DNA from: Candidatus Oleimmundimicrobium americanum
GTDB taxonomy: Bacteria; Actinomycetota; Aquicultoria; UBA3085; Oleimmundimicrobiaceae
Length of the DNA stretch: 19,796 bases
Assembly (NCBI GenBank): GCA_002366545.1
Contig: DFBH01000016.1
Location: 1 to 19,796, forward strand
Reading direction: 5' to 3'
Shown here: positions 7,567 through 14,629 of the stretch, in pieces
Layout: each line of letters begins with the position of its first letter
Position numbering within the stretch: position 1 is the stretch's first letter
Notes under the pieces: model-generated
Seen by the model: only the letters and a program-made list of their open reading frames with translations
Databases searched by the model: none
What the model was told of the DNA's origin: nothing
Made by a program: the position numbers and the translations under genes

Positions 7567-9027
7567 ATGGGTGAACAATTTATGGAAACAAGCTCTTGTT
7601 TTAAAAAAAAGATCTTTGCTGTTTCCCGCTTTTATCTACCGATGCTCCTTATGATAATTGCAGCTTGTGTTGGTAGTCTGCTTATGGTATGGGGGTTTGG
7701 TGGGGCCAAATATGAAGCAAAAGGTCTTAGTATAGAATTGCAGGTTGAACCATCGCGCAAAGGTTCAACAGAGATTTCGTTACCTCCTCTCGGAGGAATA
7801 ATGGCTCACACCCACCCCTTGCCCGTAACCGTTCGAGCAACGCTTACTCAAATTAATCTTGAGACTCTCAAGATTATGGCGGATGCGCCCATTGATCAAA
7901 AACAATTTATTCAGGAAACAGAAAAGCAGTTTGGAGTGATTTTAAAAGATTTTGTTAGGCGACTTTTTATTCTTGCTGCAATAGGGGGTGGCTTAGGCGC
8001 CCTATTGGTTTATCCAAGAAATTTTATGTCGATGGTAAAGGGATTAATCAGCGGCTTGCTTTTGATGGCCGTTTTAATCGGACTTTTCTGCTTTACTTTT
8101 GAGCCAGCCGCTTTCAGACAACCGACATTTTCGGGAACATTACGAGCGGCACCCATGATTATCCATTCATTGGATAAGGGGCTCAGCAGTGTGGAATTAT
8201 TTCGCAAGGAGATGAAAAACACGGCATCTAATCTATACGATTTTTACTCGAGGATAGAGACGTGGGGGCCCGTAGCGCTTGAGAATGAAACGATTAGGGT
8301 GCTACACGTTTCCGATATTCATAATAATCCTGTAGCTTTTGATTTGATTCAGAAGGTAACAAAGGATTTCGAAGTAAGCATCATCATTGATACGGGCGAT
8401 GTGACCGATTTTGGGAGTCCAATAGAGGCAGAGATGGCTATCAGAATAGAGGAGTTGGGTGTTCCATATTTTTACATCCCCGGTAATCATGATTCTCCGG
8501 CTAGCGTGAAAAGGCTACAAGAAATGTCGAATATGGAGGTCCTGGATGAAGCAATGGGAAAAAACGAAGGAATCAACATAGCTGGATTTGCGGACCCCGT
8601 CTCGCGCTTTTCAGAGACTGAGCCTTTGTCCGATGAAGAAATGAAGGAAACTTCGGTTGATATCGCAAAAAAATTGGACTCTTTTGAAGAGGAGCCTTTC
8701 ATCGTGGCCTTGCATGATGAGCGGATGAGCAAACAAATTATCGGGAAAGCTCCCATCATTCTTTTTGGTCATACGCATAAGTCGAGTCTTAAGCGAATAG
8801 GCAATTCGGTTTTAATAAATGCCGGCACCACGGGCGCAGCGGGTTTACGTACATTCGAGGTCAAGAAGGGTATCCCCTACACCTTTCACTTGTTGCACAT
8901 ACGGAAGAATCCTTTAAGTTTAGTTGCAGTTGATTCTGTTAAAGTTATGGGTTTAGAGAGGGAGTTCACCCTGAAGCGGACATTAATAGAGGAAAATGAG
9001 GTGGAGGCGGAAGCGAGTTCCTATTAG
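7567..9027 (+). CDS. Membrane-anchored metallophosphoesterase
   Basis: About 486 aa. One membrane segment near residues 22-42 leads to an extracytoplasmic stretch of about 90 residues, then two more segments (about 133-149 and 159-178). The C-terminal half is a calcineurin-like phosphoesterase with all metal motifs: SDIH (D250, H252), DTGDVTD, PGNHD (about 306-309), ALHDE and FGHTHKS. Three membrane passes would place the catalytic domain on the side opposite the N-terminus. The substrate is unknown; cyclic nucleotides, UDP-lipids or phospholipids are all possible for the family. The start is ATG 7567 or 7582, neither with a strong ribosome site, consistent with coupling to the acetyltransferase. 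Its stop overlaps the convergent gene by 4 nt. Confidence 0.85.
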   Translation: MGEQFMETSSCFKKKIFAVSRFYLPMLLMIIAACVGSLLMVWGFGGAKYEAKGLSIELQVEPSRKGSTEISLPPLGGIMAHTHPLPVTVRATLTQINLETLKIMADAPIDQKQFIQETEKQFGVILKDFVRRLFILAAIGGGLGALLVYPRNFMSMVKGLISGLLLMAVLIGLFCFTFEPAAFRQPTFSGTLRAAPMIIHSLDKGLSSVELFRKEMKNTASNLYDFYSRIETWGPVALENETIRVLHVSDIHNNPVAFDLIQKVTKDFEVSIIIDTGDVTDFGSPIEAEMAIRIEELGVPYFYIPGNHDSPASVKRLQEMSNMEVLDEAMGKNEGINIAGFADPVSRFSETEPLSDEEMKETSVDIAKKLDSFEEEPFIVALHDERMSKQIIGKAPIILFGHTHKSSLKRIGNSVLINAGTTGAAGLRTFEVKKGIPYTFHLLHIRKNPLSLVAVDSVKVMGLEREFTLKRTLIEENEVEAEASSY

Positions 9028-9629
9028 AGCTTAATTCCCGCGGCCCAATCTCTAAAGGCATCCAAGTCTATTTCTTCAATCCATCGTCGATAAGCTCCCC
9101 ATTCATACTCGCTCTTTCCTGCCAGCTTTTTAAGGGTTGTTTCCGCTACTTTTTCAAGGATAGGGTCTATGATTTTGTTGAGCGAAGAGGAGTTTAGGGC
9201 CTTCAAAATTTCCGGGCGCAACTTGATTATTCCATCAACCAACCCGACAGACAATTCTTCGACGAAACCATGTGCCGAGTCTATGTTTTTTTTGGGGAGG
9301 AAAGGCAAATTGAGCTCGTAAAGATCTTCCTTTTGTGAAACGAAGTTGCTTTCGACGAGAACGTGTAAGTGGTTTGCGAGTGTCTCTGGCGATATTTTTA
9401 TTTTAACTGTGCCCTCCTTGACAAGGATGGGTTTTAAGGTCGAATTGATTTCTTCAAGCTTTTCTTTTTTCTTTGGTCCGCTGGCCAGCGCGGAAATTAT
9501 TTTGCGTCTGTATTTATTGCTAACTATCCAGCCTTCTTTTTCTTCCTCCCACGGTTCCCAGGTGGTTGATTTGTACCATGGCTGGGGGTTAAGTCTTGAT
9601 ACACCGGAATATCTTTGCTGAATATCCAC
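9024..9629 (-). CDS. ArsR-like helix-turn-helix protein
   Basis: A 201-aa cytoplasmic protein. Residues about 40-115 form a probable winged helix: RRKIISALASGPKKKEKLEEI, a long insert with basic strands (VKEGTVKIKISPE), then TLANHLHVLVESNFVSQKEDLYEL, which resembles the recognition helix and wing of ArsR/MarR-type domains. The C-terminal half is helical with two tryptophan-rich stretches (WGAYRRWIEE, FRDWAAG) and matches nothing I can name. GTG start at 9629 with GGAGGG 7 nt upstream. An IS605-type element ends 38 nt before the start, so its upstream region was rewritten by the insertion. A transcription regulator is the best guess. Confidence 0.65.
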   Translation of the reverse strand: MDIQQRYSGVSRLNPQPWYKSTTWEPWEEEKEGWIVSNKYRRKIISALASGPKKKEKLEEINSTLKPILVKEGTVKIKISPETLANHLHVLVESNFVSQKEDLYELNLPFLPKKNIDSAHGFVEELSVGLVDGIIKLRPEILKALNSSSLNKIIDPILEKVAETTLKKLAGKSEYEWGAYRRWIEEIDLDAFRDWAAGIKL

Positions 9630-9667
9630 GTATTTTCCCTCCGTTAAGCATTTTAATTACTTATAAT

Positions 9668-9790
9668 GTGAACTACCCATTTGCTAAAGATAAATGGGCT
9701 TCGGGCTTCACAGATAGTTGCTTATTGCTAAGTCTGACACCATCTCCACCCGTGTAATCGGAGAGTTCCGCCCCGATTATTTTTAATCCT
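9668..9790 (-). ncRNA. Predicted omega RNA of TnpB
   Basis: In this family the guide RNA scaffold covers the 3' end of tnpB and runs to the right end, and the flanking DNA supplies the guide. Here the tnpB TAG at 9675-9673 lies in the right-end hairpin, and the scaffold would stop at 9668. The guide would be about 16-20 nt read from 9667 downward. The 5' limit given is approximate. Confidence 0.5.
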
Positions 9791-10863
9791 TCGTTAAGAA
9801 TATTGATACTTGTATTAATATCACGGTCTAATTTATGCCCGTTTCTACAAGTCCATTCTCTTTCAAAAAGATTTAAGTCTTGATTTATCCAACCACACAC
9901 ATTGCACGTCTTAGAGCTTGGGTAAAAACGATTGATTTTAACAACTTTTCTATCGTTCCAATCTGCTTTGTACTCCAAGAATCTCACAAACGTACCCCAA
10001 CTTGCATCTGCAATATGTTTTGCTAACTTATGGTTTGCCATCATTCCTTTAACGTGTAAATCTTCAAGGCAAATGATATCATAATCGCTTACAAGTTGGT
10101 AAGTTACTTTATGTAAGTTATCATTTCGTGTGTTGGCTATTTTCTCGTAAATCTTAGCAACTTTTCGTCTTTGTTTTTCAAACGAATTGCTGCCTTTTTG
10201 TTTACGAGAAAGATGTTTCTGTGCTTTCGCTAAATCTTTTTCATATTTCTTTGTATATTTATGGTTTTTGAATTTTACTCCATCAGAAGTAATTACAAGG
10301 TCTTTAAGTCCTAAATCTATCCCACATACTGTACCAGTTTTTTCTTTTGGTTTATATTGTTCTTCGGTTAATATGGAGACAAAATATTTACCTATTGGTG
10401 TCTTGCTAAAAGTGCATTTGCCTACTTCCCCTTTCACCTCACGATGAACAATTACCTTAACCCCTTCTTTGAATTTTGGAACGTAAATTCTTCCATCTTC
10501 AAGTTTAGTATGTTGTGGTACCGTAAAGCTGTTTTTCTTTTTCTTTGACTTAAATTTTGGGAACTTGGCGTTACCTCTAAAGAAGTTTAGATATGCAGTA
10601 TCCAAACTTCTCAAGGCAAATTGTAAGGTTTGGCTGTTTACTTCTTTAAGCCAAACAGTTTCCTCTTGCTTCTTTAGTTCAGTTAAAGATTTTGCTTGAG
10701 CGTAATAATTGTCAGACTTCTTATTCACCTGATACTGCTCTTTGCGTTCATTTAAGAAGTGATTGAATACAAAACGGACACAACCAAAATGCTTATCTAA
10801 AAGCACTTTTTGCTCTTGTGTAGGCCGCAATTCAAATTTATATGTTCGGTGTATTGTTTTCAT
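9673..10863 (-). CDS. tnpB: TnpB, RNA-guided nuclease of IS605 family
   Basis: A 396-aa TnpB of normal length. The N-terminus MKTIHRTYKFELRPTQEQ opens the OrfB helix-turn-helix region. The RuvC-like nuclease has GIDLGLKDL (D183), CLEDLHVKGM (E267) and LDRDINTSINIL (D346/D348), so the acidic triad looks intact. The zinc-ribbon has CNVCG (C320, C323) and WTCRNGH (C339), but the usual fourth cysteine is absent; H343 may replace it. By family knowledge TnpB is an RNA-guided DNA endonuclease that helps keep the element at its site. Its start is at the tnpA-remnant side, and no transposase partner is complete here, so movement would need TnpA in trans. Confidence 0.93.
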   Translation of the reverse strand: MKTIHRTYKFELRPTQEQKVLLDKHFGCVRFVFNHFLNERKEQYQVNKKSDNYYAQAKSLTELKKQEETVWLKEVNSQTLQFALRSLDTAYLNFFRGNAKFPKFKSKKKKNSFTVPQHTKLEDGRIYVPKFKEGVKVIVHREVKGEVGKCTFSKTPIGKYFVSILTEEQYKPKEKTGTVCGIDLGLKDLVITSDGVKFKNHKYTKKYEKDLAKAQKHLSRKQKGSNSFEKQRRKVAKIYEKIANTRNDNLHKVTYQLVSDYDIICLEDLHVKGMMANHKLAKHIADASWGTFVRFLEYKADWNDRKVVKINRFYPSSKTCNVCGWINQDLNLFEREWTCRNGHKLDRDINTSINILNEGLKIIGAELSDYTGGDGVRLSNKQLSVKPEAHLSLANG

Positions 10864-10932
10864 ACTGTAAACATACTATATTATTTATGCAAAACCAATC
10901 TCTTTTTGTAAAAATGTTTCAGTTTTGAGTGA

Positions 10933-11061
10933 AAACATTCTTGGGCCAGAGGCCCACACAGTTGGAAAGAGCATACATTTTTTAGTGATGGATATTTCGT
11001 TTGCTCCATAGGTGGAGCATCGCCTGATACCATTCGTCAGTATATTCTTTCACAAGGTTAA
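10933..11061 (+). pseudogene. C-terminal remnant of TnpA (Y1 transposase)
   Basis: On the plus strand, directly after an in-frame TGA at 10930-10932, a short frame ends ...FFSDGYFVCSIGGASPDTIRQYILSQG with a TAA at 11059-11061. This is the characteristic tail of IS200/IS605 Y1 transposases (consensus WSxGYFVxxVG...ETIxxYIxxQ). About 100 N-terminal residues are missing, including the HUH motif and catalytic tyrosine region. An ATG at 10887 starting MQNQSLF could be the old N-terminus before a deletion, but it runs into a stop after 13 codons. The gene is non-functional. Confidence 0.8.
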
Positions 11062-11081
11062 TTATCTTTGTGCCTTACATC

Positions 11082-11104
11082 CCAAAAGCTAAAGACTTTT
11101 GGGT
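11082..11104 (-). repeat. IS left-end hairpin
   Basis: CCCAAAAG and CTTTTGGG form an 8-bp stem around loop TCTTTAG on the minus strand. It is the counterpart of the right-end hairpin at about 9675-9696, which has different arms but the same loop, as expected for subterminal hairpins recognised by a Y1 transposase. Confidence 0.75.
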
Positions 11105-11149
11105 TTTACGGCACTCGATATAAATTTACCATCTTGTCTATTTATAAGG

Positions 11150-11800
11150 TTACTTTTGCCACAATCTTTTTAGAGTTTTAAGCGCTGCCCAAAACTCTCG
11201 TTTAAGCGCAGGTTCTTTTAGTGCTTTTTGCGGGTCATGTGTTGTTATGACTATAATGTTTTCTCCCCAGCGGGTTACTTTTCCCGGTTGGAAGCAAGAC
11301 TTATCTTTAAATGGCATTATTTTGTCCAGAGCTATTATTGAAATTTTCCCCATTGCCAATATGATTTTGGGTTGTAATATTTTAATCTCCATTTTTAGGT
11401 GTTCCTTGCAAGCTCGGATGTGCATCTCGGTTATTTTTTTAAGTGGCGCTGAGCATTTTACGGTATTGGTGCCGTAAACATCGGTGATGTCCAAATCTAA
11501 TTTATCAAACCCGTTTTTTAAAACTTCGCCTATTTCTCCAAAAAACGCCACCTTTTCAGCGTCTTCTAATGCCGTGGGGATTTCTTTTAGAAGCAAAACA
11601 TCTGCTAAGGGATAGCCAGCGCCCGGTAATGGTTTATTGCATAGACCTTGTAAATTACAAATTCTGCATCCTTGAATTTTTTTGGCCAGGGCCAGAGTTT
11701 CTGCAATTGCTTTGTCTAAATATTCTTGAAACAGCTCGTCTTGCTTATGTTGTTCGCCCAGTGAATGGAAGGTGGGTGAATTGTCTAAAGTGTGATTCAT
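11150..11800 (-). CDS. Divergent family-4-like uracil-DNA glycosylase
   Basis: A 216-aa protein with the overall plan of Fe-S uracil-DNA glycosylases. All four expected cluster cysteines are present: CRIC (C45, C48), VKC (C116) and AC (C131). FFGEIGEVL and TNTVKCSAP match the conserved F.G.AG..L and TN.VKCRPP blocks, and LQPKIILAMGK the following strand. The two catalytic blocks differ, however: the usual GEAPG..ED is LKEIPTALED and the HPS/HPA block is HDPQKAL. It may bind or excise a different lesion, or be inactive. A TTG at 11827 is in frame, but AAAGGGGG just before the ATG at 11800 favours that start. The IS element is inserted downstream of its stop. Confidence 0.75.
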   Translation of the reverse strand: MNHTLDNSPTFHSLGEQHKQDELFQEYLDKAIAETLALAKKIQGCRICNLQGLCNKPLPGAGYPLADVLLLKEIPTALEDAEKVAFFGEIGEVLKNGFDKLDLDITDVYGTNTVKCSAPLKKITEMHIRACKEHLKMEIKILQPKIILAMGKISIIALDKIMPFKDKSCFQPGKVTRWGENIIVITTHDPQKALKEPALKREFWAALKTLKRLWQK

Positions 11801-11830
11801 CTTGCCCCCTTTATTTTCAAAATTCAATGG

Positions 11831-11910
11831 GCTAACAAAAAATCCTTTAAAAGTTAGAAGAATAAATTATAATTAATTAAAGATTTAGCAGGATTCGAAA
11901 TTTTGTTAGC
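11831..11910. repeat. Spaced 10-bp inverted repeat in a divergent intergenic region
   Basis: GCTAACAAAA at 11831-11840 and its exact reverse complement at 11901-11910 are 60 nt apart. The right arm covers the -35 of the winged-helix gene promoter; the left arm lies next to the uracil-glycosylase start region. This is a plausible pair of operator half-sites or a DNA-looping arrangement. Confidence 0.55.
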
Positions 11911-11931
11911 GAACCATATCTTTGATAAAAT
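11903..11931 (+). promoter_or_regulatory. Promoter of the winged-helix gene
   Basis: TTGTTA (11903-11908), 17-nt spacer, TAAAAT (11926-11931), about 50 nt before the coding start. The -35 lies in one arm of the inverted repeat, suggesting regulation by a protein binding there. Confidence 0.55.
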
Positions 11932-11984
11932 ATTTATTTGGAGAATTTAAAAATTAAAAGAGTTTTTAGTGAAACGAGGTTGTC

Positions 11985-12332
11985 TTGCCTGGACTAGAAG
12001 CAGATTTAGAGAAGTTTATAGAGGAATACGTCAACTCTTTCATTAAGTGGGACTTAATAACTTACTTCTATAATAACGTTGGAGTCTTTGATGCGGCTCA
12101 TGCTTTAGCCATTCACCTTGGGCGAAAAGAGAGTGATATTACAAAGGCGTTAGGCGAACTAGCTGAAAAAAAATTGATCATGAAAGTTGAAAGAGATGGT
12201 GAAGATGTTTACCATTATTCTCCCCCCATCGAAATTTCCGGAATGGCTTCGAGCTTTATTGAAGCACTGGAAATTAGAGAAAAACGACTTCTAATTCTCA
12301 CAAAGATGTTAAGGATAGGGGTAAGAGAATAG
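11985..12332 (+). CDS. Small winged-helix protein, probable regulator
   Basis: A 115-aa protein. Residues about 18-75 read as a winged helix: WDLITYFYNNVGVFDAAHALAIHLGRKESDITKALGELAEKKLIMKVERDG, with helix, turn, recognition helix and a wing ending in VYHYSP. The last third is a charged helix that may dimerise. No ligand domain is visible. TTG start at 11985 with GAGG 5 nt upstream. It stands alone, divergent from the uracil-glycosylase gene, with an inverted repeat between them, so autoregulation or control of the neighbour is possible. The exact family (MarR, ArsR or other) cannot be fixed by eye. Confidence 0.65.
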   Translation: MPGLEADLEKFIEEYVNSFIKWDLITYFYNNVGVFDAAHALAIHLGRKESDITKALGELAEKKLIMKVERDGEDVYHYSPPIEISGMASSFIEALEIREKRLLILTKMLRIGVRE

Positions 12333-12412
12333 ATTAAAACATCTTGATTTTAACCGGAAATTAATCATTTTAATGGATGATGAGGGAAGCTCTCCATCTA
12401 AGATTATAAAAA

Positions 12413-12488
12413 TGGAGCGGGAAACGGGTTTCGAACCCGCGACCTTCAGCTTGGGAAGCTGACGCTCTACCTACTGAGCTATTCCCGC
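12413..12488 (-). tRNA. tRNA-Gly, anticodon CCC
   Basis: A 76-nt cloverleaf with encoded CCA (12415-12413). The acceptor arms GCGGGAA and TTCCCGC pair fully and the discriminator is U, normal for bacterial tRNA-Gly. D arm GCTC...GAGC, anticodon stem TCAGC/GCTGA with loop TTCCCAA (CCC at 12455-12453), T arm with TTCGAAA. Confidence 0.95.
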
Positions 12489-12500
12489 TCACAAATCAAG

Positions 12501-12530
12501 ATTATACAACAGTTGCATCAATGTTGTTAA
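12501..12530 (-). promoter_or_regulatory. Promoter of tRNA-Gly
   Basis: TTAACA (12530-12525), 18-nt spacer, perfect TATAAT (12506-12501), 12 nt before the mature tRNA 5' end. Confidence 0.6.
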
Positions 12531-12575
12531 GGTGAGCAAAGATAATATTATAATCTAATTGCATTCTTTTGAGTT

Positions 12576-13130
12576 TTATCTGTGGCACCAGAATTTGTTT
12601 ACCAAAAAGAGTGCACTGGCGATGATACCGAGAATTATCGCCCACCAAAATTTTACCGTTTGGAATTCGTGTTTGATGGGATAGCCGGTCTCGATAATTT
12701 TAAGACGAGTGGCGTGAATATCCATGTCGCCATCGTGTTCAAAACATGCGGCGTGAAATACCCCCGTTACCTCAACGAAGTCTCCTCGGTTTTTATAGTT
12801 GCCCATATATTTTATAAGTTTAGCATCTTCGGTTTTACACCAGATGGCCATGCCGGAATTATAACCCGCAAGCTTTGAAGGATTTTCAGCATAAGGGTCA
12901 TCGTTTATATGTATCCATGCATGGTTTTTTCTGACCATGATATCTCCTATAATCTCACCTCGAAAGGTTACGATTTTTCCATCAAACTGATGAGTGTTTT
13001 CAACCAGCTCTTCCGTCGATACGATTTTAGCGTTTGCATAAGTTGAAAAAGTTAATATAAAGAGGATTGTAATAAGAACTAAGTTTAAAAAGTTTTTCTT
13101 GGCCGAACGAACTTTTAGATATTTGCTCAT
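12576..13130 (-). CDS. Exported OB-fold-like protein, last gene of trk operon
   Basis: A 184-aa protein of unknown function. The N-terminus is basic, then hydrophobic (NLVLITILFILTFSTYANA), a signal peptide or anchor with an AxA-type site. The centre looks like an OB-fold of small beta strands: FDGKIVTFRGEIIGDI, HAWIHINDDPY, GDFVEVTGVFHAACFEHDGDMDIHATRL. Near the C-terminus VKFWWAIILGIIASALFLVNKF is a membrane segment. So a small domain is probably held outside the membrane. The ATG at 13130 overlaps the trkH stop as ATGA and has GAGAGG upstream. A longer frame from 13202 lies inside trkH and is rejected. Position suggests an accessory role for the transporter, but this is inference. Confidence 0.7.
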   Translation of the reverse strand: MSKYLKVRSAKKNFLNLVLITILFILTFSTYANAKIVSTEELVENTHQFDGKIVTFRGEIIGDIMVRKNHAWIHINDDPYAENPSKLAGYNSGMAIWCKTEDAKLIKYMGNYKNRGDFVEVTGVFHAACFEHDGDMDIHATRLKIIETGYPIKHEFQTVKFWWAIILGIIASALFLVNKFWCHR

Positions 13131-14629
13131 TTTCCTCTCACCGCCACAATCATGAAGCCGATTAGCGTGAAAATTGACATGAACTCTAGTCTCCCCAGCC
13201 ACATAACTATTATGTAGACGATTTTCATCAATGAGGGCATGGCAGGAGAAACTACTCCGCAGGAAAGACCCGTATTACTACCGGCGGATATGCCGTCAAA
13301 CAAGGCCTCAACGAGCGGATAACCAAAGTAGACCCCAACTATAGTGGCGAAAGCATATGAAACAATGAATGAGATAACTATCAACGTTGCTCCTCTGACG
13401 TGCTTTTCATTTAAAGCGGCATCTTTTATATGATGGAATTTTTCAATAATTACGGCAGTTTCAGGGGAAAGCATCTTCCTTATGTCTTGTATGAGCGCTT
13501 TAAAGATGATACCCATTCTCAGTCCCTTAAAACCACCGGCTGTGGAGCAAGCGGAAGCCCCTATGGCCATTGCTATCGCCACCCCCAACATGGCCATTTC
13601 TCCCCATTGTTTAACAAAAACCCTTGATTGAATTGTCATGAAACCGGTGGTTGTGTGGCCGGAGATTACATGATAAAAACCTTTACGGAAAAGAGCAGTT
13701 AACCCAGGGTAAACATTTAACCTCATAAGTCCAACTGACGTTGTAATAAGCGCAACGGTGATTGTTACGCAAAATGAAACAATTTCTATGTTTCTAAAAA
13801 TCTCCTTTTTGTTTCCCGTCCAGATGGCCCAGTGAAGTGCAAAGTTAAAAGAACCAACGGTAAACAACACAATGGTTGCCAGCTCAAAAAGGAAACTGTG
13901 GTAATAACTTAGGTTGAAAGATTGAGGGGCAAACCCGCCGGTGCTCCAGGCGCCCATGAATACCCAAAATCCGTGTAAGATTCCCCTTACAGGAGACATC
14001 CCCTCCCAAATTGCAACCGAGGTTAAGATGGTCCAACCAATTGCTAAGTAGGAAAGACTAATTAGCCAAATTGCGCGCGCTGTTTGAATTATGTTTGGAA
14101 GGAGCTTTTCTTCCTTCCCTTCAGCTACATACATTTTAAAGGCTCCCCCTGTTCCTCTCACCAGAAAAGTTAAAGCGATGACGATTATTCCTTGGCCCCC
14201 TGCATAAGATAAAACGTGTCGCCAAGTGTTTAGAGCGTAAGAAATGTGATCTAAATCTTGCAGGAGATAAAGACCGGTGGTTGTGTATCCGCTCATCAAA
14301 TCGAAGCAGGCATCTAAATAACTTCCGAAATGTCCGCTTAAATAATGCGGTATTGCTCCAAGCGCTGTTGCTAAAATCCAGGAAAAAGAGGTGATAACCA
14401 ACCCTTGTCGCCAGTTTAAATCGCTCTCTGAGTAAAAAAATATTTGAAGGGATAGACCTACTATAAAACAAGAAAACATCCCAATTAAAAAATTGAGAGC
14501 GGGATTCCATTCCTGGAAAATTAACGCGATAGTTAGTGGGATTAACATAAGAAGGCCAACACCAAAAACTATTTTTCCGCTGTAATAAGCAATATTTTTG
14601 AAGTCAGGGAGCCGTGGTCTTGGAATCAT
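13127..14629 (-). CDS. trkH: TrkH-family potassium uptake channel
   Basis: A 500-aa polytopic membrane protein of the TrkH/KtrB superfamily. It has four pore repeats with the filter sequences SGYTTTGL (about 113-120), GAWSTGGF (226-233), SGHTTTGF (323-330) and SAGSNTGL (448-455), each with the conserved glycine that lines the K+ filter. SYAGGQGIIV replaces the more usual W-GGMGI. It imports K+ (some relatives Na+) together with cytosolic TrkA gating rings, two of which are encoded just upstream. Its ATG overlaps the stop of a 45-codon membrane ORF (ATGA), and its stop overlaps the next gene in the same way, so all are translated in a coupled series. Confidence 0.94.
   Translation of the reverse strand: MIPRPRLPDFKNIAYYSGKIVFGVGLLMLIPLTIALIFQEWNPALNFLIGMFSCFIVGLSLQIFFYSESDLNWRQGLVITSFSWILATALGAIPHYLSGHFGSYLDACFDLMSGYTTTGLYLLQDLDHISYALNTWRHVLSYAGGQGIIVIALTFLVRGTGGAFKMYVAEGKEEKLLPNIIQTARAIWLISLSYLAIGWTILTSVAIWEGMSPVRGILHGFWVFMGAWSTGGFAPQSFNLSYYHSFLFELATIVLFTVGSFNFALHWAIWTGNKKEIFRNIEIVSFCVTITVALITTSVGLMRLNVYPGLTALFRKGFYHVISGHTTTGFMTIQSRVFVKQWGEMAMLGVAIAMAIGASACSTAGGFKGLRMGIIFKALIQDIRKMLSPETAVIIEKFHHIKDAALNEKHVRGATLIVISFIVSYAFATIVGVYFGYPLVEALFDGISAGSNTGLSCGVVSPAMPSLMKIVYIIVMWLGRLEFMSIFTLIGFMIVAVRGK

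Larger units (their letters stand above)
9668..11119 (-). mobile_element. IS605-type element, tnpA decayed, tnpB intact
   Basis: The element is oriented left end to right end on the minus strand. The right-end hairpin CCCATTT...AAATGGG (about 9696-9675) has loop sequence TCTTTAG and is followed by TTCAC, the predicted cleavage site, at 9672-9668. The left-end hairpin CCCAAAAG...CTTTTGGG (about 11104-11082) carries the same TCTTTAG loop. The left boundary is less sure; TTTAT at 11124-11120 is a plausible target/TAM, giving about 1.45 kb. tnpB is complete, while tnpA survives only as a C-terminal fragment in the opposite direction, as in divergently organised IS605 members. The element sits between the uracil-glycosylase and helix-turn-helix genes. 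Confidence 0.85.

Noticed and set aside
12370..12412. Terminator hairpin after tRNA-Gly
   Set aside because: Only a weak bulged stem is found and no T-run follows on the minus strand.
13131..13202. Longer N-terminus for the OB-fold-like protein
   Set aside because: It lies within trkH, and the ATG at 13130 has a ribosome site, an ATGA overlap and a signal sequence right after it.
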